Assembly: GCA_913060875.1 (NCBI GenBank)
Contig: CAJXSL010000017.1
Span: 62,001 to 126,000 of the forward strand
From: an uncultured Desulfobacteraceae bacterium
Lineage (GTDB): Bacteria; Desulfobacterota; Desulfobacteria; Desulfobacterales; UBA5852
Length of the DNA stretch: 64,000 nt
Reading direction: 5' to 3'
A model generated the notes under the pieces. It did not search any database. It had not been told where the DNA came from and worked only from the letters and a program-made list of their open reading frames with translations. A program made the position numbers and the translations under genes. Shown one piece after another: positions 57,355-64,000 of this stretch (position 1 is the first letter of the stretch; each line of letters opens with the position of its first letter).

Positions 57355-59810
57355 CAGAACAGCTGCTCAACCCTCTTCTGGACCTTGTCAGGATCGTCGA
57401 ACCAGTACTCTTCGAGGAGGGGTTCGATTTCAGTTCGGATCACATTCTCGTACCAGTCACTCCCATACGCTTGGTTGTTATCTGAGGGACAAAAATAGCT
57501 GTGGCCGACGCAATAGCCGCGACCGAGGTTTTTCTGGTCCTCGGTGATGCGTTGGTTGAGCTGCCCCATCCGCTCTATAATCTTGTCGATGATCTCAGTT
57601 TCAACGCCGGCGTTTGTGAGAAAATCCCGGAATTTTTTGCTCTCGAATGCTGGCTTAAGATCGATGAAACAAAAGCGGCGCCGGAGAGCATAGTCGACCA
57701 TGGCAAGAGATCGGTCGGCCGTGTTCATGGTGCCGATAATGAAAATGTTACTAGGGATAAAAAAGGTGTCGTCCAATCCCTGTGCGTAGGTCAACGGCAT
57801 GGCGTAGTCTGCGCCACGCTTGTCGGCCTCGATCAACATGAACATTTCACCGAAGATCTTGCTCAAATTGCCGCGGTTGATTTCGTCGATAATAAACACA
57901 TAGGGGTTTTCAGGATCGCGTTGGGCTTTACGGCAGAAATCATAAAAGGCCCCATTTCGTAGATCGAACTTGCCCTCACTGTTGGGCCGAAACCCCTGCA
58001 TGAAATCCTCGTAAGAATAGGACTGGTGGAACTGAATCATGGTCACCCGGCGCTTGTCCGCTGCCCCCATCAAGGCATAAGCGATATGACGTGCGATAAA
58101 AGTTTTCCCGACTCCAGGCGGGCCTTGAAGGACCAGATTCTTTTTGAGTTTGATACGGTCAAGGATCTGATGGAATTTTTCGTTGTTAATGAAAATGGAT
58201 TTCAAGGCTTCTTCAATTGAATAAGGACCTTGAACTGGATCAATAGGCATATTTTTCTCATCTAACAGGGATCGCATGGTCTCGTATTCGGCAGGCGTTA
58301 GTTTGAATAGACTGCCCTGATTATTTTTAAGCGGTTCGCAGTCACTTAATTCGGGAATCGCCCTCAACTCTTCAAAAGACACCGTTTCGAGGAACTGGTC
58401 CGTCTTTTCGAACTCGATCCCCAGTCCCTCCATGGTCTCGTGAAGCCCCCTGGTGACCCGGCATTCGGCAACAATCTCCCGGTTAGGCGAGGCGACGTAA
58501 CCGATGATGGTGTCGCCAGACGCTACAGCCTCGAAATGCTTGAAGATGCGCCGTTTGTTTCCTTTTGCGTTGTAGGCTGTGTAAATCTGTTTCTCCCCTA
58601 CAGGGGTTTCGATAAAGTTCCAGATTTTGGGATTAGCGTTCAACCACCAGAAATTTCCTCCCGTTGACGGTTTCGGCTGAGATACATTTATCTCGGTTAA
58701 CTCGAGTAACTTTCGTATAAAGTCCTTATACTGAGTTATGTTGGTAAGGGTTTTAAGAGCCGGAGTCTCTCCTTCAATCTTCCAAGTTCCCTTCCGGAGC
58801 CATTTAACATTACGGACATTTTTCTTTTCTTGGCGATCTTCATCAAAATAGTACTCAGAATCGACGATACCGACGCCTACGATTTCTTTAATTCCCTTTT
58901 TTGCAAAGATGTAATCGCCCTCTTTCATGACATGGCAGAATTCATAGCAGGCCAGAGCGCGGTTAAATGGCTTGGCACCGTAATCGTATATTTCCGAGAG
59001 AGCATCCTGAATCTGTGGCTTCGACTGATATTGAGTCAGATCGCCGAGCTTATCCCAACCAATTCCCATAATGCCTTGCTCGAAAAAGTCCTGAAATAGG
59101 CTCGCATTTTTACCTGGCGAAAAAGTCCAGTACTGTACCTCGTCATCAACTTTGTTTTCCAGAAGCTTGAACATGAAACCCAGGGTATGAACATCCAGAA
59201 GGTTACCATCTTCGAGACCGTGCCCTTTTGAAAGATGCTGTAACAACTCCTTATAGATCTCCCGGCAGTGCATAATACGTTCGACCGGCTCGACCTTGCG
59301 CTCAGTCCAATCAAAAAGGTTTTTTATGAAAAACTCGTAAACAGATGGTTTGCAAAATGGATATTCGGAGGGTGATGCCATTGCCAGAAAATAGCTGCAA
59401 ACGGTTCCGTTAATCCCCGATTTCTTGCCGGATTCAGCAGATGGCTCAACTTTCGACCATTCGGAAAACGCTCTCAGCCTTTCCTCAAGAGGAGTCGCGC
59501 CGTAGAGTAGATCCACAATGCGAGAGCCCAGTTCGCTCTCGTCTACATGCCCCACAAAGTGCCGTGCGAAGCTGCCCTCATAAATTGCCAAAAGACCACT
59601 ATTTGCACTTATAACCTTGAGCAAATTCTCTTTCGGGCTCTTTTCAAGCAAGTCCCTTTCAAGATATGGCGATGCTTTCTTTAGCGCATCCCGCTGAACA
59701 AACATCTCACCGCCACCTTGCCGTAGCTCCCACTCGTCGATCTGTTTTTCCCACCTTGGTTTGGCATAATTTTCTATCAGCTCGTCGAACCGTTCCAGAT
59801 TCAATTGCAT
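57354..59810 (-). CDS. mcrB: McrB-like AAA+ GTPase with two PUA/EVE-like reader regions
   Basis: 818 residues. About 1-220 is a helical region; 227-345 (YWTFSPGKNASLFQDFFEQG, GDYIFAKKGIKEIVGVGIVD) and 386-480 (FWWLNANPKIWNFIE, ASGDTIIGYVASPNREIVAE) both look like PUA-superfamily/EVE base readers. The AAA+ motor follows: Walker A GPPGVGKT (563-570), FHQSYSYEDFMQGFRP, Walker B VFIIDEINRGNLSKIFGE and MNTADRSLAMVDYALRRRF, the McrB GTPase signature. Two reader regions on one chain are unusual; they may recognise a bulky modified base such as glucosylated or methylated cytosine. mcrC follows immediately. Confidence 0.9.
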   Translation of the reverse strand: MQLNLERFDELIENYAKPRWEKQIDEWELRQGGGEMFVQRDALKKASPYLERDLLEKSPKENLLKVISANSGLLAIYEGSFARHFVGHVDESELGSRIVDLLYGATPLEERLRAFSEWSKVEPSAESGKKSGINGTVCSYFLAMASPSEYPFCKPSVYEFFIKNLFDWTERKVEPVERIMHCREIYKELLQHLSKGHGLEDGNLLDVHTLGFMFKLLENKVDDEVQYWTFSPGKNASLFQDFFEQGIMGIGWDKLGDLTQYQSKPQIQDALSEIYDYGAKPFNRALACYEFCHVMKEGDYIFAKKGIKEIVGVGIVDSEYYFDEDRQEKKNVRNVKWLRKGTWKIEGETPALKTLTNITQYKDFIRKLLELTEINVSQPKPSTGGNFWWLNANPKIWNFIETPVGEKQIYTAYNAKGNKRRIFKHFEAVASGDTIIGYVASPNREIVAECRVTRGLHETMEGLGIEFEKTDQFLETVSFEELRAIPELSDCEPLKNNQGSLFKLTPAEYETMRSLLDEKNMPIDPVQGPYSIEEALKSIFINNEKFHQILDRIKLKKNLVLQGPPGVGKTFIARHIAYALMGAADKRRVTMIQFHQSYSYEDFMQGFRPNSEGKFDLRNGAFYDFCRKAQRDPENPYVFIIDEINRGNLSKIFGEMFMLIEADKRGADYAMPLTYAQGLDDTFFIPSNIFIIGTMNTADRSLAMVDYALRRRFCFIDLKPAFESKKFRDFLTNAGVETEIIDKIIERMGQLNQRITEDQKNLGRGYCVGHSYFCPSDNNQAYGSDWYENVIRTEIEPLLEEYWFDDPDKVQKRVEQLF

Positions 59811-60244
59811 AGTATTACCTCACATGTTTGGTGCCGGATGGCTGTCTGATGGCACGGTCGATATAGGACACTTTGAAGGAAAGAGGAAACCACGGCCACT
59901 TTAAAAAGCGGAGTGATACGCAAGGATGACGTGGATTGAGATAGTCCGCTACTGTCATTGAACACTGCTCAAGGGAATTCCTAAGAACCGCCAGGATATG
60001 ACGGGAGACTGTTATGCCCAACCGACAATTTCAAGATTTGAACCTTAGTATTGGATCGACGCCTATGCTGAAAAACTTTAGGGATCATTCTCATATTATA
60101 TCAAAAAAGTCTAATGATTTTAATCATTAATAAGAACAGCTCTTAATAGTAACTGCTTGCAGGTTCGTCCCGCTTTGCGGGGTGTTCGTTGTTACGACCC
60201 AAGCCCAAGCGGTGTGCAGCACCGCAACCCACCGACACAATGCG
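59811..60244. other. Intergenic stretch upstream of mcrB
   Basis: A minus-strand frame at 59815-60021 (68 residues, MGITVSRHILAVLRNSLEQC ...) stops five bases before mcrB but has no family features; I do not accept it as a gene. The rest appears non-coding. The mcrB promoter is expected here. Confidence 0.4.
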
Positions 60245-60830
60245 TCATCTACAGAGCTCCGCCACGCTTTTTGTGACCCAATCAAATCCCACACGTTCTT
60301 GTTCGAACCGTAGCTGGTCACTCAACCGATTGTACCGGAGATCATCATATAGCGCTTGCTCCTCGGGATCCAACCGCGGCAGCTCCCGGATTTCCTGGCG
60401 CGGCTCACGTTCCCAGAGGCTCCTGTGGGCCGAGAGGGTGTCACGGTCCATGAGGAAAGACCGCACTTGCGGAAATAGACTGCGCAGCTGATTGAGGATG
60501 GCGAACCCGTGGGTGTCGATGTCGCCCCAGTAAAAAAGACGCCGGTCGCACAGCCAGCGAGCCCGGCAAAGGTGTCGTGGGTGACCGCGATGTTCTGATC
60601 CGTGCCAGTGGGAAAGACCGCCAAGGCGTCGTCCAGAATCCGAAATCGCACCCGCACGGGCTTGTTGTCCACAAACCCGTAACGCCGGCAGAACCCGGAC
60701 ACGCCGCCGGCCTCTTTGTCGACCGTTTCATCTGGCAATACCAAATCGAACAGTTCCGTCAGCACGGATCGGTGGCCTTCAATGAACTTGCTGTGAACCC
60801 CGGGATGTCCACCTGGCGCAGGTACAGGCC
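60245..60830 (-). pseudogene. jetD: Decayed jetD (Wadjet nuclease) remnant
   Basis: Two minus-strand frames together match JetD/DUF2220, the TOPRIM-type nuclease subunit of Wadjet. The upstream part reads GVHSKFIEGHRSVLTELFDL, VLPDETVDKEAGGVSGFCRR, YGFVDNKPVRVRFRILDDAL, THDTFAGL. The frame then shifts near 60555, and the downstream part reads RWLCDRRLFYWGDIDTHGFA, ILNQLRSLFPQVRSFLMDRD, PEEQALYDDLRYNRLSDQLR to a stop at 60245-60247. About 40 residues expected between FAGL and RWL are missing, and the N-terminal domain is gone. No jetA, jetB or jetC lies in the window. Confidence 0.8.
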
Positions 60831-60916
60831 TGGGCTCGGGTGTTGGCGCATGTGTGGGGATGAACCGCACCCCCTCCAGAATTCGTGGTTTGGTAGTGTT
60901 TGTTCTTCTTATTCGC

Positions 60917-61573
60917 CTATAATATAGTAAAATGCATTCCATGGTTGTTGAGCTTAAATTCAGCTCTTTTGGTATTGACCTTATGTTGTTCAATATAGGA
61001 AACTACTTCACCTAACAGCCTAGCTGCGATTTGCTTGTTAACTCCTTCGAAGTCATACGCGCTTGTCGCCTCTCCAATATCAATAAGTTTTTCAATGTCC
61101 CAAAGCTGTTTAAAGGTATTAAGCGGCAATAAGAAATCGCTATTCCTAACGTCTATCATAGTAACGCGCCCTAATTTCCCTAATCGCAGCAGGTCATTAG
61201 CAACCTCTTCCTGCATATCATCCCACGATTGCCTTCCTTCCATTGTTATTACATTCAAATCGGGTATTCTTAGTAAAGTTTTATCAAACAGTTTGGCAGG
61301 TACGAATGCACACTCTTGACGGGCAATTTGGGTATCAACATCAATACGTTTCATTTTATCCATGTAAGCTAACGCTTCATTTTCACTTAAAATATTTTGG
61401 GATTCTATATTAGGGAAAACGACTACACAAGGCCGATTTGTGCATTTAAATATATCACTAACCAAATCGTTGTCGGACGGAATCTCAATGTTGGCTTTAA
61501 AATAAAAATCGGCTTTTCCTATATGGTCCGATAACTTTTTATCATCAATTGCAGTTCTAATTTTATCTAACAT
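60917..61573 (-). CDS. Hypothetical protein
   Basis: 218 residues from an ATG with GGAG at suitable distance. Sequence features: SDHIGKADFYFKANIEIPSD, RPCVVVFPNIESQNILSENE, RIDVDTQIARQECAFVPAKL, LLRLGKLGRVTMIDVRNSDF. It looks like a compact alpha/beta protein; I recognise no family or motif and give no function. It ends next to the jetD remnant and is not part of any visible operon. Confidence 0.55.
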   Translation of the reverse strand: MLDKIRTAIDDKKLSDHIGKADFYFKANIEIPSDNDLVSDIFKCTNRPCVVVFPNIESQNILSENEALAYMDKMKRIDVDTQIARQECAFVPAKLFDKTLLRIPDLNVITMEGRQSWDDMQEEVANDLLRLGKLGRVTMIDVRNSDFLLPLNTFKQLWDIEKLIDIGEATSAYDFEGVNKQIAARLLGEVVSYIEQHKVNTKRAEFKLNNHGMHFTIL

Positions 61574-61645
61574 TAATTTTTCTCCATCTATAATTTATCG
61601 AATTATCAAAATAAATGATCAATTAGATGATATCTTAATTTACTG

Positions 61646-61918
61646 TCAAACGTTCGCTTGGCTTAACGCCTTCTTAACCCAATTTTTGTGTTCTTTTTGA
61701 TTTGCGAAAATATGACACATTTTCTGGGCGGCTCCGCAATCAACGATTCTTTTCCATTGTTTTTCGCGATCTGCATCCTTTACAACTTTTTCCCCAAAAA
61801 CTGGAGAGTAAGGTGTCCAGCAAATGTTGCTTACAAGATACAGTCCCGAGGGAATTTGGAGGTAGAATTTCTTTGTTAATTTTGCTCTTCGTTGCGGAGG
61901 TAGTGCCACGGCTGTCAT
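61646..61918 (-). CDS. Hypothetical protein
   Basis: 90 residues with a good ribosome-binding site (AGGAGCC) before the ATG at 61916-61918. It is basic and rich in aromatic residues (KFYLQIPSGLYLVSNICWTP, then KQWKRIVDCGAAQKMCHIFA). No family is recognised. Low GC. It follows a 1-kb gap and precedes the 218-residue hypothetical gene by 72 bases. Confidence 0.5.
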   Translation of the reverse strand: MTAVALPPQRRAKLTKKFYLQIPSGLYLVSNICWTPYSPVFGEKVVKDADREKQWKRIVDCGAAQKMCHIFANQKEHKNWVKKALSQANV

Positions 61919-62592
61919 TTTAGGCTCCTTTCGATCTGAATAATCCCAGGTTTCTAGTCAGAACTGAATTTTAAGTAATCACTAAGCAAAATGCATGCCG
62001 TAAAGGGAACTTTGCAAAGGCAGAATGATATCAGCAATATGGAAAATGATGAGTTCGAGGTAGCAGATAGAGATGCCAGAATTTGTCAGAAGACTGACAT
62101 ATTTTGTTAACAATTTCTTAATAATTGAGGAAGGAGCCAGGATTCTGCATTATAGTGTTAAAGAGGAGAAAATTAGTTATTTGGCATATAAAATCCCAGC
62201 TTTGAAAATATTGGTAACTATCTGCTAAATTCGATTAAGGAATCGCTATTTCATAGGCCAAATATAGTGGTTTTCATTGATCGGAGGATCTTACCCTACT
62301 TTTTCTTTTAGCAAAGAAAACTCAGAACCTACTGGCAAGCCAACTGGGCATGGGGATGGAAGGTCTATGGGGATTCGTAAAACATCTCAAGCGTGAGCCT
62401 GTAAAAACAGCATATCAGAATCAGTGCACTACATATTTGCCTGAAAATATATTGATTTTTTAAGTATGGAGCCAAAGGCCGGTTTTGGAGCGGTTCGATG
62501 TTCTCCTGCTTGGACGCGGTCCTTCCAAAAGGCAGCAAACCTTCCTTCAAACAAAATTTCCATCCATACCTCAGCCCATCTATAAGCCAGTC
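61919..62592. other. Low-GC stretch without intact genes
   Basis: Nothing supportable until about 62440. On the minus strand at 62490-62590 a broken frame reads RLAYRWAEVWMEILFEGRF, AAFWKDRVQAGEHRTAP, which looks like decayed coding sequence, perhaps the other end of the adjacent IS remnant or of another transposase; it lacks a start. Confidence 0.35.
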
Positions 62593-62742
62593 TCATGATT
62601 TGATGATTAGGATACGCTTTTCAAAATGCTCCCAAGGAATCAGTTGGTCCATCCGCGCCAATTTGTTTTCTGGGGAAAAGTGCCAGCCAATTGGCAATGA
62701 AAAGGCCACGAACTCTCGCTGTTTTAAGTTGTGTCTATACAT
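62593..62742 (-). mobile_element. IS5/IS1182-like transposase N-terminal remnant
   Basis: A 49-residue frame MYRHNLKQREFVAFSLPIGW, HFSPENKLARMDQLIPWEHF, EKRILIIKS then stop. LP.GW.....NKL....LIPW..F is the N-terminal pattern of IS5/IS1182-group transposases (usually about 400 residues), so only the first tenth remains. No terminal inverted repeats were recognised. It marks past insertion in the island. Confidence 0.55.
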
Positions 62743-62959
62743 GACCTGGGCATCAGAAGGCGCAAGATTTTGAGGGGAATATTGCTTTTTTTGCGTGCAC
62801 TTACAGCACCCACATTAGAAAATTCAATTTTTTCTATAGGATATGTGTATTCCATTAGGCTCGAATTGATCGTGTGCTATCTTTTCCGAGGACATGATTA
62901 ATCATCCGTCTGTTTGCATTAATTATTCAGTACACCGTAAATCCTATTACTAATGCTGC
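62743..62959. other. Intergenic stretch
   Basis: No gene seen between the IS remnant and the end of the metallo-beta-lactamase gene. Confidence 0.4.
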
Positions 62960-63799
62960 CTAAATTCTGGACCATTTAGTATTTAATTTTCTTCCATCGG
63001 TGCTGAAAGTAACGTGATAATGCTCATCGGTACGATAGAATGTGAATTGCCTATTATTTAGTTCGCTAATTACCCTAGGATGCGGGTGTCCATGCCGCAA
63101 ATGAAGACTTAAGGTTAGCTTTGTTCGAACTCCAAGCAAATCAAGCCATGGTGTGTTGTTGCTATTATCAAAAAGCCCATTTTCAGCCCCATGATGTGGG
63201 AATTTAAACATTTTGACCTTTGACTTAAGTAGTTCAGCATCTATGTTATGCCAATTTTGAGCTTCACAATCACCAGTTAGAACAAAACGAACACGGTCAA
63301 GTTCTAGCACCAATACAATTGAATTATTATTTGGATTATCTTGATCGTAAGGATATGATCCATCAGTGTGTGGTGGCCACAAAATATGCAAATCGGCATC
63401 CCCTAATTTAGGCAAGACTTTTGTATTATCGATGGATTGATGGCGTGAAACTTTATTAGATCGGTTAGCGTATCTGAGCGTATCTGCAAATGCACCATGC
63501 AGATCGGATTTTGGATATAAATACCAATCAGTTCCAAACGTACTCATCATCTGTTTAACTCCACTGATATGATCGTGGTGTGGGTGAGACAATAGGATAA
63601 AATCGAAAAGATGCATTTGTGACTCATAATCTACATGCATTTTCTTTAAATATTTCTTCACGTATATCAACGATGAGCGATTATAAGTAGTATCGTTACA
63701 ATCTATGAGTGCATAATGAGTGCTGTTATTAGTTACTGATTCAATGAAAATGGAATCGCCCCAACCAACATCAATAAATGTGACAGATAATTTGCTCAT
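62960..63799 (-). CDS. ComEC/Rec2-like metallo-beta-lactamase fold hydrolase
   Basis: 279 residues. VTFIDVGWGDSIFIES at the N-terminus and the metal motif LSHPHHDHISG (HxHxDH) with later VLTGDCEAQNWHN and KFPHHGAENG are the pattern of ComEC C-terminal-like hydrolases, here as a stand-alone soluble protein. Such proteins are frequent in defence islands, next to peptidase, helicase or reverse-transcriptase effectors. The ATG overlaps the stop of the upstream, partly seen gene by four bases, so the two form one module. Confidence 0.82.
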   Translation of the reverse strand: MSKLSVTFIDVGWGDSIFIESVTNNSTHYALIDCNDTTYNRSSLIYVKKYLKKMHVDYESQMHLFDFILLSHPHHDHISGVKQMMSTFGTDWYLYPKSDLHGAFADTLRYANRSNKVSRHQSIDNTKVLPKLGDADLHILWPPHTDGSYPYDQDNPNNNSIVLVLELDRVRFVLTGDCEAQNWHNIDAELLKSKVKMFKFPHHGAENGLFDNSNNTPWLDLLGVRTKLTLSLHLRHGHPHPRVISELNNRQFTFYRTDEHYHVTFSTDGRKLNTKWSRI

Positions 63800-64000
63800 T
63801 TGCTCTCCTTCCAGGACATGACTCGGTCTTTATTTGCTAATATATGATAATTTTCAATCGACCGGTCTATCTGTAGTTTACTCCATGTCCTAAAAGTCCG
63901 GGTTTCAAGGGGTGATGATTTTACCTGCTGTTGATGCTCTTCACACTCGATAAAGTAGTCTTTGTATTCTATGCGTTCTGTTTGAAACAAATAGGAAAGG
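63796..64000 (-). CDS. C-terminus of an unknown protein, cut by window end
   Basis: The minus-strand frame is open to the right edge (LSYLFQTERIEYKDYFIECE ... LQIDRSIENYHILANKDRVM) and ends in a TGA overlapping the metallo-beta-lactamase ATG. The visible 67 residues are charged and helical, with no motif that identifies a family. The coupling implies a functional partner of the hydrolase. Confidence 0.55.
   Translation of the reverse strand, partial: LSYLFQTERIEYKDYFIECEEHQQQVKSSPLETRTFRTWSKLQIDRSIENYHILANKDRVMSWKESK

Noticed and set aside
60127-60321. 64-codon minus-strand frame at the jetD end
   Set aside because: It overlaps the jetD remnant in another frame and shows no protein family features.

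Overview
The window looks like a chromosome segment of a Gram-negative deltaproteobacterium (Desulfobacterota, probably a sulfate reducer related to Desulfosarcina). The placement rests on the order lptC-lptA-lptB-rpoN-hpf-ptsN-rapZ-PTS IIA followed by gap-tpiA-secG, and on c-di-GMP-I riboswitches of the kind common in this group. It is inferred from gene content, not from a database search.

Positions 1-10230 are ordinary core genome with fairly high GC: a partial M23 endopeptidase on the minus strand, then a dense plus-strand run covering lipopolysaccharide transport, sigma-54, ribosome hibernation, nitrogen-type PTS regulation, two glycolytic enzymes and SecG. The run ends in a tRNA-Leu(GAG) gene at 10136-10222.

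A mobile island begins at the tRNA. A tyrosine integrase points at the tRNA 3' end, and an excisionase-like gene carrying an in-frame amber codon follows. No second copy of the tRNA 3' end was seen, so the island probably runs past 64 kb. From 12.2 to 15.7 kb lie Phd/YefM-like antitoxin genes, unknown genes and degraded Rha-type phage genes. From 15.8 to 20.5 kb is a plus-strand module: Rad52-like annealing protein, RecB/Cas4-like nuclease with a cysteine cluster, MoxR-like AAA+ ATPase, an unknown helical protein, a metallopeptidase-like VWA protein and a small membrane protein. From 20.6 to 28.1 kb is a minus-strand replication module: an archaeo-eukaryotic primase fused to a PriL-like Fe-S segment and a DnaB-type helicase, a family A DNA polymerase, a possible initiator protein, and an origin-like region with five 22-bp tandem iterons. 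The element therefore looks like an integrated, plasmid- or phage-like replicon.

From 28.6 to about 60 kb almost everything is on the minus strand and most of it is anti-phage defence: a rhomboid-TPR membrane protease, type I Zorya (zorABCD), a type I restriction-modification locus with two hsdM genes and an embedded RloC/PrrC-like ATPase, an SF1 helicase-nuclease, SbcCD and McrBC. A decayed Wadjet jetD, unknown genes, an IS remnant and a ComEC-like metallo-beta-lactamase protein fill the right edge. GC content falls visibly in the Zorya part.

The most unusual feature is a pair of c-di-GMP-I (GEMM) riboswitches on the minus strand, each followed by an intrinsic terminator. One leads the rhomboid gene. 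The other lies upstream of the roughly 20-kb helicase/RM/Zorya gene run. This suggests that a second messenger may gate transcription of the defence genes.
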